The position numbers and the translations under genes were made by a program. This document shows positions 23,192 to 36,300 of a stretch of DNA of 64,000 bases, in pieces. The stretch spans positions 1 through 64,000 of the forward strand of contig JAKOGH010000747.1 in NCBI GenBank assembly GCA_024811115.1. The letters are read 5' to 3'. Positions within the stretch are counted from its first letter, which is position 1; each line of letters opens with the position of its first letter. A model generated the notes under the pieces. It was not told the DNA's origin, ran no database searches, and saw only the letters and a program-made list of their open reading frames with translations. The DNA comes from Terana coerulea. Taxonomy: Eukaryota > Basidiomycota > Agaricomycetes > Polyporales > Phanerochaetaceae.

Positions 23192-26100
23192 ATGCCAGCC
23201 GACGACGAGCATGGCTCGAACGAACCACTCACACTGGCCGACATCATGCATACGAGCTCGCTTTCACCGTCGCCTGCTCCCATGTCTCATGTCGCAGACG
23301 TACAACTACCTGACATCACTCATGCAATAACAACTACCGAACCGCGCAGTGAAGGCGAGCCAACAGGAGGCGGTCAAGATGCCAGTGGCGATGCTCAACC
23401 ATCTACCCCTCCTATTCAAACTTCACCGTTTGAACACAAGACGGGCTCAGCCCCGCCACCCGCCGAGCACACGAATCCTTCACGTTCTGGCAACACTGAC
23501 TCTTTAGGCCCTCGTCTTGACCCTTCGGAAGAAGAGCCCGAGATGATTACCCAGTCAGAAGCCGAAGAGCTGCAAGCCAGGCTTGTTGCATTGGGACTGC
23601 AAGCGGGTACAGATTCTGCGTCGTCTTCGCAGGACGCATCGTCAAGCCGCACGCCAGTCGAGAGAGAGCTAGGTAGCATGGTCAGCATGCATCTGCTTTA
23701 CGTCCGTGTTTTCGCTCAGCCTTTCCTAGGTGTTCAGATTGCTGTCTCACTACAACTACGTCTCTCAACCGGATCTAGCCGCTCAGTTGGCCACACAAGC
23801 AGAAACTATCGCTGCCCTTACGACTCAACGGGACCTGCTTGTTCGCCAACATGCTGAAGAGGAAGCGGCCTGGCAGGCACAGCGCGCAGGGTGGGAGCGC
23901 ACCGCCGAAGCACTTATTGCTCAGCGTACCGCTGCTGCCACTGTTGGTAAAGAAGAAGTGAGTTATAACGGTCAAATACACTTTGTAGTGTTTTTGTATC
24001 TAGTTGCAGTGTTTAATTAATACTATCAGATTGTCGACCGACTTGTTGCTCGTTTAGAAGATGAGAATAAGAGACTGAGATACAAGGTGTGTAATCGCCT
24101 GAGAGTCGTCGCCCCAGAATGCTGCTGAAAAATGCGTCGCTGGCTGCTCTTGACAGATGATGGAGTCGCAGACCCGCGTCTCAGTCTGGAATCGGAGCTG
24201 TATCGGCTACGTCCCCTACTCTTGATTCCGCCGCTCCCTCCAGAGCCTGGTCGATCTCGCCGAACACGTTCTGGGCCCAAGGCAGCATCTTCCCGGCCGA
24301 GTGTACAAGCTTTGTCTCAACAGGACTCAGGCGTTGACATCCCCGTAACAAACAAGGGCACGACTGTCACTGGGGTGCATGATGGCCGACCGACAGGCAG
24401 TCAACAGCCGACTTCTGCTCAGGAAGAGGCGACAGTAGGCGGTAGCTCGATATTGCTGAACTCCGAGGCTCTGGAAGCACGAAGGAGTACGCAGGAAGAT
24501 ATCGAAATGTCGGACGAAAATACCCCGAGCACTCAACCAACAGGAACGGCCGAGCTGTCCGCGTCCCAGACTACAACCTTTCCCTCCTCGAGTATAGATG
24601 CGCCTACGCCATCTCAAACGGCTTCTGAGGGGCCGCCACGTTCGCAACCTACTCACGAAGAGGAATACCACACACCAACGGCGCGTGCTCCCCAACCTGC
24701 CCATTCCTACTACCGAACTGCGCGAGAGCGCGAAATGGACCTTGCGATTCCTACGCCTCGCAAGTCGCGCGGCATCAGACACGACCCCTCGGTGACCCCG
24801 ACCCCGACGAAGTCGGCCGCCGGAGCGGCGTCCAGCAGCAAACAGGTCATGAACCCGCTGTGGATGGCGCCCATGGGGGCAAAGCTCGACAGGAAGCAGG
24901 CCTCGTTCTTGAGCGACGCGCGTGCGGAATGCCTCCTGGCGGCCGCGAGGAAAATTGGGAACAAGCGCGCTGGCCTCGTCTCTGGCTTTGTCGGCGTGAG
25001 CACGGCTTCGCAAAAGGAGCAGACACAACGCTCTTCTCGGGACGAGCGTACGAAATCCGCGGTGAAGGGTAAAGGAAAACAGAGGGCGGACAGGAGCGCG
25101 ACTCCCTCGCAAAAGGGGAAAGGGAAGGAGACGGAGCCTACCGGTGAGGAGACGGATAGGGAGAGCTTACCCGCATCCAAACGAACGAAGAAGAAGCCCG
25201 CAAAGAGAACGGCATCGCCTTCCAAGCGTATGTTTTTCGCAGAGTTGATTTTGCGGCGAACCGATGATTAACCTTCCGCCCAGCTGGCCCATCTCGCCTT
25301 GGTGCCGCTACTCCTGGGGGAGCTGGCTACTACACCTCTCTGCCTAACATGTCTCAGCTCGTCTACCTCAAACCAGTGCATGCAGCACAACATGTGGGCA
25401 CAACGGGGACAGCCGGCATACCTATGCTCGTTCCGATGGGCTGGCCACCAGTTGTCACACCGTCTGCTGCGACAGCTCCGTCCAGCCCCGGCCACACCCA
25501 AGACATACCAGGTCGCAGCATGCCAGCGCTGGCGTCGACTCCAACCCGGTCCAGCGGCCAAATCAGCACACCGCCCACACTCCGGCGCACGGACAGCCAG
25601 GGCCAAACTCCAGGGCTTGAGTCTCTGCTTAGCGCGGCGCGTATGCTGGAGGTAGACGAGGACTACGACAACGAAGGCCCGGCCACCACGCCGACACGAA
25701 CCGATAAACGTGCGCGCGGCGGGCGACGCAGCAGCGGGCCTGCGGCGAAGCGGAGGAAGCTCGACCCGTCGACGCCGGTCCAAATCCACCGCAGACGAGC
25801 GGACACCTGTGCACACTCCCACTCCGAAAAGCAGGGCGTCTGCGGCCGGGGCGACGGTGGGCAGGGTGAGCAGCGCGCTGGACGTGCTTGCGGACCAGGC
25901 GGCGCAGGAGCAGGAGAGGCGGCCGTCTCTGACGCCCCGGAGTCGGCGGCAGAGCCCGGAGGCGGTCTCGTTGGCGTCGTCCACGCGAACAAGGAGCCGC
26001 GCACAGGGGACAGCGACGAACACGGCGACGAATCCCAGGCCGCCTGGCGGTCCACCTCGAGACTCCGGAAGTCCGCTCCGCAAGACGACGCCGACGGCAG

Positions 26101-26609
26101 CCGCGAAAGGGAAGGGCAAGGCGGGCCCCTCTCGACGCTCCGAGAGCTCGTCGCGGCACAGTTCGCCGGAAGTGTCGTTGTCGACCGCAGCCCGTCCAAC
26201 CATGCAGGGCGGAGGTTCAGGCCCAGCAGCGATTAGCACTAGTCCGGTCCGAGTGCCCTCTAGCTCGCCCCCCGGCACGCCCGAACAGGCAGCCCAGGCA
26301 CCGCGATCAGTGGAGGCAATAATAGGGGGCGCGGAAGGTGATAGCGCTGTGCGCGCCGAGCCAACCGTGCCCGCTGAGCACGGAGCGCAAGCGATATCAA
26401 GAGAGCCTGAGGATCCGCGCTCGCCCACACTCGGACCAGCGCCCGTGCCTCCGCCTGCGTCGACACGCACGGCGCAGGTCGCTGCGACAGATCTGACGGC
26501 GCCGCGGGCTGGAACTGCTGGTTTCGCTCCTGCGCTGAGGGGCGCGACGCCAGAGTCGGACCGAGATGCGCCAGGCTCGCCCGACATTTCTATGGACGTC
26601 GAGGAATGA
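23192..26609 (+). CDS. Large Ser/Pro-rich coiled-coil protein of unknown function
   Basis: I do not recognise this gene. From the ATG at 23192 the exons encode an acidic, Ser/Pro/Thr-rich start, then a heptad-like segment (LAAQLATQAETIAALTTQRD, about 23775-23840, and VDRLVARLEDENKRLRYK, about 24034-24087) that should form a coiled coil. Very long disordered stretches follow, with basic patches (KGKGKQRAD, KRTKKKPAKR) and many Ser/Thr-Pro sites. The product ends at 26609 after SMDVEE. Introns are likely near 23673-23745, 23960-24030, 24088-24130 and 25225-25350, but their boundaries are not all resolved. One frame change is needed near 25782. Composition suggests a nuclear scaffold-like protein. 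It could also be two adjacent genes. Confidence 0.55.
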
Positions 26610-26950
26610 TCGAATATCACCCACATCCGTCTTCCCTGCTGTGATAAATTGCTGTCGACTGTTCGCGAAATGGCTTGCACTTATTTAACGGAGGGTGAGT
26701 GGCAGTGAGCTGAGGTCTCAGACGTGTTCTGACCTCCCATTAGTTGTGTTTAGTTGTATCTGATTCGCGTCGAGTGAATGAGAATATAGGACGATCATAT
26801 TGGATAAATGACATGTTATACAAGCCTACATTACAGCATGAAAGCAAAGACCAAAGTTCGTGAGTATCGTCCGGTGTGAAAGAGTCCTACGGAGCCCGGA
26901 TCTCAGTCTCTGGGCACACGGTCCATTGCAATCTGTCCAGCGGATCATGT
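26610..26950. other. Convergent 3' flanks
   Basis: AT-rich sequence between the stop of the Ser/Pro-rich gene (+) and the stop of phosphatidylserine decarboxylase (-). No open frame is supported. Confidence 0.5.
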
Positions 26951-28302
26951 TCACAAGTTGGGCATGGTTGATCTGCCCAGCCTCATTCCCACATCCACGT
27001 CCATCTCGATCAACTGCGAGCTCGCCTCCTTCAAGTCCTGGTCGAACAAGATCCTGCCGGGCTCGAAGGCGACGATGATGCTGCTCCCGCCGAACTCGAA
27101 GAACCCGACCTCCTCGCCCTTCTCGATCGTCACCTCCTTTTTGCTGCTTGTCGAGCCCGGAAGGACGGATGTGATCTTCTCGGACAGACGGACGGTGCCG
27201 ACTTCCATGGCGCCGATCGCAACAAAGAGGACGTCGCCGAACTCTTCTGTGGCTAAGCAGAACGCAGACCGGGCGTTCGCGGCCAGGACGTCGACGTCGG
27301 AGCGAATAGCCAACGGGTCGACCTAAGTTTCAGAACATGTCGCTTAGGGACACATGAGAAGCGCAATGAGACTGCACATACCGCGTAGTAGTCGCCGTCC
27401 ATCTCCTTCCACCACTTTACGACGCCCTTCACGGGCGAATGATAATGATGGTAGTCCTGCGGGCTCAGGCGGTAAGATGCGACCGCGCCGTTTGCCCACG
27501 GGCGAGCGGCAACCTTGTCGGAGATGAGTTGGGCGATGGAGAAGTCACGGCCCTGGAGCAACAATGTCAACATGATCTGAAAGATTGAAACGTCGGTTCA
27601 GTACCTTGATCCACAGCTTGTGTGTTTCGGCGACGGTGTCGTACACGACTAGGCGAGAATCTGCAACCACTGTGGCGACTGAGGGATCGTTGGGCGCGGT
27701 TATGGGCCGCGCGCCGGCTTTGCTATAGAGCGCCACTCAGTGAGCCGCCATAGAATATATCAAGTAATGCGCACTGATGACGGATGAAGAAGTCTTGGAA
27801 GCTCTGTGATACAGGTCTGGTAAGCCAAGACAACAAAAAGCCTTTTATTTCTCACTCACGGAATATGCGTTGATGTCAGACGGCTCGTATAAGCTCATGT
27901 CGATTTTGTAAAAGTCTACAAACGCCTTGATCTGCGACTTGGAATGCGGGTCTTCCTAGACAACGCCAGGAGTCAACGGGACGTTCTTGCCGTACCAGTA
28001 ATTGAACGCACCTCCGTCTGCTTCGAATGGTCTGTTTTATCGTGCAGCCAGTACCGGAACAGCCGCGTGCGGTCCACCCATTCCACCAGAGGGTTGAACA
28101 AGACCAGCATCCGCACTTTCTTCATCAGCGGGATCTGCTCTCGCTTGAGCTCCCCCGTCTTGCGATCCTTGGTGAGCCATCCCACTTCGCGGTGGTATGC
28201 CTCCAAAGCAACCTCAACCAGAATTCACAACATGTCTTCGTAGGCACCTACCAATTTACCCAGGTTGAGTCCGTAGTCGACTGCAGAATGGGCATAGTTC
28301 AT
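26951..28302 (-). CDS. psd: Phosphatidylserine decarboxylase
   Basis: This enzyme decarboxylates phosphatidylserine to phosphatidylethanolamine using a pyruvoyl group made by self-cleavage. The last exon has GFFEFGGSSIIVAFEPG (GGSS at about 27091-27080), where the second half of the motif supplies the serine that becomes pyruvate. Upstream exons read SPQDYHHYHSPVKG, with the family's conserved histidines, and SFQDFFIRH followed by RPI. The ATG at 28302 begins MNYAHSAVDYGLNLG. At least five introns interrupt the gene, including about 27380-27322, 27600-27550 and about 28255-28210. The GGSS motif and architecture suggest a fungal PSD of the type found in agaricomycete secondary-metabolite and lipid clusters. 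I see no clear targeting peptide. The product ends MRLGRSTMPNL at 26951. Confidence 0.85.
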
Positions 28303-28835
28303 CTTGTCAGGTATTTGCGTGAAGCGTGGTGTGCAAAGGTGGGTGGGTACGGTCAAGAAGGAGTGCAGTGCGCAGCGACATCGTGGTGACAGGCTTTATT
28401 TAGCTCGTTGCTGCCGCTACTCCCATGACGCAATGATCCCATTTCCCCTGAGATGTGTTTGTGCGTGTTAGGATCGAAAGGCGCCACATACCAAACGCGG
28501 AAGGGAGCTCGGCCTAATTGGGTGAGAGAAGCGCAGAAGCCTCCCATCAAACGACCTGTCAACGCCAGCACAGGCCACATCCTTCCCGCCACGCTTTGGT
28601 AGAATACAAGAATTGTGGATAATCCTGACCCTTCCCGGCCTCGAAAAGGTCGAGAAAATTGTGAATAATCTGTGGCCACCCAATCTTACCACTCATGCAA
28701 GATAAAACTATTGTAGTCGCACGAAATGGCTACAAGTGTTATGAAAAAGCGCTACAGCCTTTCAGTTCGCATTTTCCGCTCTTCTGAGGGGTTCCGATTC
28801 AAAATGTCAGCAAAAATGGTTTCTTCTGAGTTGAT
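28303..28835. promoter_or_regulatory. Upstream region of the decarboxylase gene
   Basis: This 530-bp stretch lies between the decarboxylase start and the tRNA gene. It holds no supported gene. It presumably contains the decarboxylase promoter and the tRNA terminator side; several T/A runs lie near 28800-28830. Confidence 0.35.
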
Positions 28836-28933
28836 TGACCACCGCAGGGGTCGAACCTGCAATCTCCTGATACATACTGCGGGTTCTACCCCTACAATCG
28901 TAGTCAGACGCGATGCCATTTCGCCAGGCGGCC
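28836..28933 (-). tRNA. tRNA-Arg (anticodon ACG) with intron
   Basis: Read on the minus strand, GGCCGCC pairs with GGTGGTC as the acceptor stem, with A as discriminator. The D arm (GCG...CGC), the anticodon stem TCTGA/TCAGG with loop CT-ACG-A, and the T arm TGCAGGTTCGACCCCTGC are all present. About 25 bases between the base after the anticodon and the 3' half of the stem form a canonical tRNA intron. The B box GGTTCGACCC is intact. The body matches the usual fungal tRNA-Arg(ACG) closely. Confidence 0.92.
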
Positions 28934-31900
28934 ATGCTACAACATGGGGAACATTAATATATATACAAATACTACTCAACGCTGCCTACGCATCTCCAGA
29001 GTGCCAGTCCAAGTACTACTCCGCCAGCATGCGGTCACTAACCGAGTAGACAAGGCAGAAGACACAAAGGCGCATCATTATCATTTTGCTGATACATAGC
29101 CGAGTAGCAATATGAGTGATTGCACAGACAAGGCATAGTAATAGCACAGGTCTACTTATAACAGGACTTGAGTTTAGGTCATTTTGCCATCTTCTCAAAT
29201 CTTCCACTAGTGAGCCTCCGCTCGTAGCTCCTGTATTGTCCTACATAAGCTCATCGTGAACTAAATGACAGCATTATGTAACAAGGTCGAAAGCCATATG
29301 AAAGGCAAGCTCACCACCGAACCTTCGATTTTTCTGCAAAACTCCGGCGACCTTTCAGCAGCAACGTGCTCACTGAGCTTCATTTAAAACTGCAGATATC
29401 GGCTGTACCAGCGTGTCAGAAAAAATGCATACGTACTGTCCAAGCAAACTTACTACGAGGAGGTTATGTACCTTCATACTAACCACGGACTTGAATTTCG
29501 CAGTTTCTACGGCAAATGCAAGCCACGCCTGTGCAAATGCAGAAATATATCATGTGAACAATGCCTTATGTGCACCTTTCGGGTCGGAACGTGGAGCAGC
29601 TTCGCCGGCAGTATAAAAGCTGCTAAGAGTAGCCGTGCTCCGGGTCAAGCCAACGAAGCCGCCGCATTCGCTGTGGCAAACAGAACGTCTTGGATGGCAT
29701 CTGCAAAAGTGGGGGCTGAGAGCGCGGGTAAATGGATTCAGTGGATAACAAGGCTTCGGAGAGCTGAGATATAGCTAGAAACGCCGTCACCGCCGCGGGG
29801 ACATGAGGTCAGCCAGTACGCTGATTGTTTCGTCTACCGGAGCGTGACCTATAGCAGACACCGCTGCTCACGGAGGTATTAACATCAACGGCGTCGACAT
29901 AGGCCGCCAGGTACAGGTGCTCCGCATCTGCTCGGACCTGGTAGCCTTGCAGTCGCGCCTCCCGAGGCCGTGGTGGAGTGCGGTGCCGAACAGCCGTAGC
30001 GAATGCACAGGACGGGTACCCGGACACGCAGGCTACGTTTAGTTACCAAGTTGTCGAGTCGCTGAAATCTGCACGTCAGCGCAAGTAGACTCTAGGAGCC
30101 CTGGAGTAGTGCACGTACCTGCGCCAGTGCCCCTAGAAAAATCCGATCGCAATGTCACGGCTGGTGTCGGAGGGTAGAAAAAGGGTCCGTGGAGCGGCGC
30201 CGAAGTTGTTTGGTTGTTGGCATGTTGCATAGTTGAGATGCAGGTGGAATGCCATACTAGAGTTAGGATCTAGGAAGCCTGGTGAAACATACATACCCAC
30301 TCAGAGTATTGATAGGGCTGTCATATACAGGCGTTATGTGCGTGTTCGGACGCAGTAGCCTCGCGACGGTGCGCCTACCGTAATCCTCGTGGCTCGTAGT
30401 GCCGACAGCAGTAAACGAGCAGTGCGGGTTCACTGGCAGAGCCCGGCGCATGTCGTGTTTAGTTACTGGCTTGTTCCGTAGCCCAGATGCGGGCGAAAAA
30501 TGTCCCTGTCAATGTCAGATTGCTGGGCGCCTGCTTGCGATATGCGTACCGACACAGTACGCGTACTAGGCCCCTACAGAAATCCTCTGGCAAACTCGCC
30601 GCCAGCACGCAGCGCCAGGCCTGCCGGCGTCGACTAACGGGGCTGAAACGCGGGTTCGCTCGCGCAGCTCGGCGCCGCGCGGACGCCAACTCCCCTAAAA
30701 TGCGTAGCAGCCTAGCCCCTTTCGTGACCTGGTGCTGCTCGTCTTGGCACCCCACGGACGACACCGCGAGTGTACGCACAGCCATTGGAAGGAGCTGTGC
30801 TTGCACAGCGGGCTAAGGTGGAGGCAGAGGCGAGCCAATGCTTGCCTCGTCTGGTAAGGCCTGGGCTGAATTGGGCAGCGTCGTCTCGGCGACACATACG
30901 GTAGCAGTAGTGTGACATCGATGGTGGGCGGCGGACACCGCAATTTTCAGCCCGAGTTCCGAAGTCGCAGCTGAAAACGCTGACTTGACAGTGAATAGCG
31001 TACGAAGGTCTACAACACTCGCCCGATAACATACCGTCTGTGCGACTCGGCACCCATACACCGGTAGAGCAAAATCGCAAAGTCCTAGCGCGCCTCGGAT
31101 CGCGCGAGCTGCGGAACGTTAGGGTGAGCCAGGCCACGTCTAGAAGTACAATGACCTACTTACCGATGTCATTCTTCCAGGTGTGAAGTCATAACTGACC
31201 GAGCGCCGCTCTCTGCGAAGCATGGTGCGGCGCACCGGGAGGTGTGTTCGCACCGCATGCAGAACTGCGTAATAAGGACTCCAAGGCCACCCAGTCGGAG
31301 TCGCAACGTACCTAGACGGATCGATCATCATCCCGCGAACGTTGAGCGAAGGTGTGTAGAGAAGTCGCTTTGAGTTGGTGGCGCGCAGGTCCGATCTGCC
31401 GTGCACCATGCTTCGCCAATGGAACCTGCGTGGCCCTGACGACTTGGGCAGTGCAACTGCCTTGGTTGGCCGCCGAGATGCAGGAGTGACGGCCTGATAG
31501 CCAACATTGATTCCGCATGATTGTGCGTTTGAGTCTACTGAATGCGACGCATGCAGTGTAGGGGACGATTCACCTGAACGGTACGGGCACGTACATGCCT
31601 TGTTGGCTGCCGCGGCAGCACGCGAACAGGTGCCGTCGCTAGCGTGTGCGGCGACGACGACCCTGCTTCGATAGATGCGAGATGGCTGAGCTTGACAGCA
31701 CGAGGGTCCACGCCTGTGGGAGGTGCTCCAGTCAAAGACAGCAATCCCACAACCGCTTCGGGCTGCTGGGCCAAACGCACTCCGTAGAAGAAGAAAAAGA
31801 ACATGCAGCTCAAGAGCACGGAACGTTACGGGGGCCTTGCATGCTGCTCATCTCTGCGCGCGGCGTGGAGTATACACACCACCCGAGCTCAGCAGCACGT

Positions 31901-32502
31901 TCCTAGTCTGGCAGCTCAGCTACATACGTAATCCCGCTGCCAAATACGGTAATAGGGCGCACCGGCGACGAATTCGAGGTCAGAGATGCCAAGAAGCACC
32001 CAGCACTGAGCTTTGCGGCAGCCATCGCGGAGTCTGGGTTCGCACCTGGGATCTGCAAATGGAAGGTGTCATGGTTCTCTGCCACGCCCGGCGAGCCAGC
32101 ACGGCCGCCCTGCCCGCCCGCCTGAGAAAATCATCGGGAAATTTCAGCGATTAACTTCAGGACTGCCACGCCAGCGCACGATGGCGTCGTGGGGGAGTGC
32201 ACGGGAGCGAAGCGAAGCCGATGATTACACGAAGACAGCGTCGCCCGCGTTTCAAGCAAGATCATATTAGGTACAGCGGTAAATACGTCGAGTACTCAGC
32301 TGGCAGCGTCCAAGTCGCCGTCGGAGGCGAGGGCAGACGCGCTACGACCTGGTAACGGTCCCCTTGGCACTCCGCAGCCCCATCGCAATTACAGCGTCCA
32401 CAAGAATAGAATACGAGGGTCCAGGGCAGGGCAGGCATATGCGTCGCGAGATGGCGGGCAGCGGCGTTGACGGTCGCGCGGGGCCCCTGCACGCGGCTTC
32501 CA
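28934..32502. other. 3.6 kb with no supported gene
   Basis: Short open frames occur on both strands. None has a recognisable motif, and no exon chain is convincing. Several stretches between 29.8 and 31.7 kb share a similar texture (GC-rich, short phrases such as TTTAGTTAC near 30038 and 30458), which may mean a degraded gene or diverged local repeats. The right end holds the 3' flank of the cyclophilin gene. Confidence 0.35.
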
Positions 32503-33366
32503 TCATGATGGGGGCAGGACGCCGCATTCGATGATGTGTACGGGCACCGAAGGTTTGCGGAGAATGTCGTCGCCGCGGTACGACTGAATGCGCCGGACGA
32601 GGTCCATGCCTTCGATGACTTCGCCTAGGAAGCCGACGCGCCGTCAGCGGAGTAATGCCGGGCGGACGATAAGATAGCTGACCGAATATAACGTTTTTGT
32701 AGTCGCACCAGGGCGCAGGATCGGTTGTTATGAAGAACTGGGAAGACGCAAATCAGGGCGTGCGCGTATGATGGTGGCTGGCAGAGGGTCGTTACCTGTG
32801 ACGAGTTCGTGTTCGGACCCCGGTTCGCCATCGAGAGCAGCCCCGGCCGGTCATGCTGGATGCGGAAGTTCTCGTCTGCGGCGGCCATCCCTGCTTTAGC
32901 TCATGACCTCATGACACCATGAGAGAGGATCATACCGTCGAAGGTAGGCCCATAAATTGACATCCCCCGGACCCATCGCGATGCGTGATGTCTCCTCCTT
33001 GGATCATGAACTATGCGGGCGCAAGGTCAGCCCCAGGCGGTGCGGCGCCACGAACAGAACCGACGTACGTCCGGCACGATGCGGTGGATGGCGGAGCCCT
33101 GGTAGCCGAAGCCGCGGTCGCCGGTCGCGAGCTCGCGGAAGTTGCGCGCCGTCATGGGGCATATCGAGTCGAAGAGGCGGAAGACGATGCGCCCGGCGGG
33201 CTCGCGGTCGATGGCGATGTGGAACTGTGCAGAGCGAGGACGGGTCAGCTCGCCGCACGCGTCTGCGCTCGCGGGCACATCGACTCACGTAGACGTTGGG
33301 GCTGTTCCACGCCGCAGTCGGTGAGCAAAGGCGGCTATGCAGGCGGAAGACGACTCACGTAGCCAT
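32503..33366 (-). CDS. Cyclophilin-type peptidyl-prolyl cis-trans isomerase
   Basis: Seven exons give a compact single-domain cyclophilin of 169 residues, probably cytosolic: [19 protein letters not shown], then [61 protein letters not shown] and [13 protein letters not shown]. The catalytic Arg (HRIVPDFMIQGGD) and the Phe and Gln of the active site are present. Exons: 33366-33359, 33301-33289, 33224-33069, 33010-32936, 32875-32796, 32737-32683, 32624-32503. The first two exons are only 8 and 13 nt. The exon total is one base short of a whole number of codons, and the missing base falls in a G run (C run on plus, about 32963-32967). Family: protein folding, cyclosporin-binding immunophilins. 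Confidence 0.93.
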
Positions 33367-36300
33367 CAGTGTCAGTAGCAGAGGAGGTAGGGGGTCAGGA
33401 AAATGTGGAAGATGGGGAAGGCTGGGCTGGAAGGCTCATCCTTATAATATGGTCAAGAGGCAAGACGGTACACGGCGGCAGTGTTGGGGCTCATGCGTCC
33501 TTCGGCATCTGCCGAGCGAGAACAGGAAACTTAGTCTGCGGGGGAGCCTGCTGGGGTGTCGGTGCATCAAAGCGGGCACGGCGAGCGCAGATCGACGCTT
33601 TCCGTCTCGGCGCAAAATCCGCGTTATGAACGGTGTATGTGCGAGGATTCGGAATGGAACGCATCACGCCGTGGGCACGTCCAGCGGCGGCCAGGGCCTG
33701 TTTGGTGCTGCACGTCAGCTCAGCAGGTCCCAGTGGGTACTAGTCGTCCTTACCGGGGAAAGCCAGGCCCAGAGGGGCGCACCGGCCTCGCCACCGCGTT
33801 CCCAGCTGGTCGCGAGGACGGCTGGCCCACCCGCTCGGCCGCCGACGCCCTGGTCCTCCGGAAAGCACGAGGGGAGGACATGGTCAACGCTGCACCGTGA
33901 TGCGATGGTCTGACGGCGAGCGAGGTCGCCCCTGAGCGGCCTGAGGCCTGAGCATCAGCTGCCCCTAACCCCAGCGCTGATGGCCTGTGCCGCTGCGGCT
34001 TCGGCGCCTCCCGCCTGCGGCGCACCCCCATCTCTTCCACCACGACCAGGGCACCTTGACATGAAACCACCAGGGCCGTGGTGCTCGCGGGCACACGATC
34101 CGTGTGGCCTCGCCGAGACATTCGCGTCTGCGATCACTGCACGTCAATAACGCGCACTTTACGGGCCCCATTTTCTCGCACTTTGCCGCGCGCGTGGCCA
34201 AGACGCCTGCTCGTCCTGCTCGCCGCGGGCGTTCTCCGGTCGGAGGCGATCCAGCGTGCGCAACGAGGGTGCGTGCAGGGCTGATACCCGCCGGGGCGTA
34301 CGGAAGGGGGGGCACAGGAGGAGACAGGGGCAGCGCAGGAGGGTGATGGTCGGCACTTCGTGCGTTCGGCAAACACTGCTGCGTCGAGACGCCGCTGACG
34401 CTTCCGTCTCAGGCTGTCGCCCCGTTCATGACGTTCACGATCGACCGTCGGAAATGGCCGTCTGTACCAATATGCCCCGCCGCGTTCTGCCAAGATGAAC
34501 ACGAAATGAACCCTGCGCCGCGGTCATCCCCGTTCTGCCATGACTACGGTCGGTCGAACGCGGAGGTGCGCTCGGGATCCTACGAGCTCTCCTTGTCCGG
34601 CTGTACATCCTCCCGGGCTCTGCATATGCGCCGTCCGATGCGCTCTTCAAAGTGGGTTAGATCATTGCTGCCGCGCCGTCTGGTCGTGTTCACCTCCCTG
34701 CAGCTTGCTAGGCACTTTGCTGTGCCTGGCTTGTGCCGCCACTTGCAATTGGAAAACAGAAATGTCCCTATGACCCAGACGTGACCATGATAATGACGAA
34801 GAGGCGAGGCACAGACCGCAGTTTTTACGCCCTTCATGTAATTAGGACGTACGGACCCGTCACGCGGCAGTTGAATGCACCAGCCTGCCTTCGCGCGATC
34901 CCGACAAGTCGCCATCTCCGCAATCTAAGATTGTGGCAAAGCTGGACAGTGGAAAACACTGCGTCGCCCGTGATGGACAATCGCAGCCAGAAATGAAGCG
35001 GTACGTGACGCTGAAAGCTGCCCGAGATGCGTGCGATGAGATGAAATGAACGCTGACTTCGGGCAGGGGCGGCGCTCATGGAAATGAACGGAAGAGAAGG
35101 CGTGCTGCAGGCACCTCGCACGGCGTACGCGAGTGCCCTCGACGATCCTTACGAAGCGAATAGTAAAACAAGCGTTTGAGATCGCCCCCATGCGGTGCCG
35201 AAGGGGGCTTGCGGCCAGCGGGCTAGAGGAGCCTTGTTTGCGCTTGTTAGGATCCAAAGCCCCCATTTCCAAATCCAGCCACGCGCGGAAATCGCGGTCC
35301 CCTGGCGTCCGCTCGGCAGCCAGCGTGCACTCGGCGTACCTTCACGCCGTCCCGCTCATTCCCGTGGACATTGCCGCGAACAGACAGACGCAAGATGCAG
35401 AGCTTTGGGAGCTTCGCGCAGACGCGGCGCTCTGCCGTCGTGCGATGCCTACGGCACGGCAAAATGAATCATTCTCCTGTTGGGGAAAACACAAGGAAGA
35501 CCCGGCAATTCGCGAGAACAGCATGGATCGTAAAGATGCAACGAGGAGATTGCATAAATGAACACCCTCGGTGGACCGGTAGATACCGAGTGCCCTCGAG
35601 TCCGCCGCATGGCTGGGGCTCTCTGACGCCACACTTCCGGGTCCTACTGGGCAAGGCACGATCCGGCTGCCATGTCGACGAGAACCGCTGCGCAACGAGC
35701 GTCGAGCGATGCCTGATTGGCGTGTCCTTGGCCCGGTATGTCCGCATCTCATCACCCACGCACTTCCGTCCATCAGCTCTCCCCGCCGCCTCGGCGTTTC
35801 CCGACCTCGAAGAGCGGGCGGCGGCGCGATGGTCGGGCGGGTGGCGGCGCTATGGCTTTTCTGCGAGGGCGACGGTGGCGTAGTGGGCATTAGTTGGAGT
35901 AGCCAAGGAACAGGCGTCGTCCGACGTCCAGGAGAGCCTGATATCGCGGAGGAGCGCCATTGGGTCGAGGGATGTGAAAGCGCGGGACCGAATAAAGGGT
36001 AAAAGTGCCGAGCCGACGCACTACGACACGGTGCACGTTCCAGCCGCTCCGCAAAACCCAGACCATGCCACCGTTCAACGCCACACATAGCACGTGTCGG
36101 AACCGTTGATGTGAAAGAAACGACTTGACCATATACGAAACAATACACAACACAGTTTGCACGTCTAGCACAACTATCCCACGCATGATGCGCACCCGTC
36201 CTTGTGTTCCACCACATTACATCCAATGTGCACAAAGGCTGCTGCCTGTCACAGCGAGGTGTGAGTTGGTGATGCTTCATGACTGTTCGTGGCATGGCGA

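Noticed and set aside
25268..26680. 470-codon minus-strand open frame
   Set aside because: It lies opposite the Ser/Pro-rich coding frames of the plus strand and has the composition of a shadow, with no motif.
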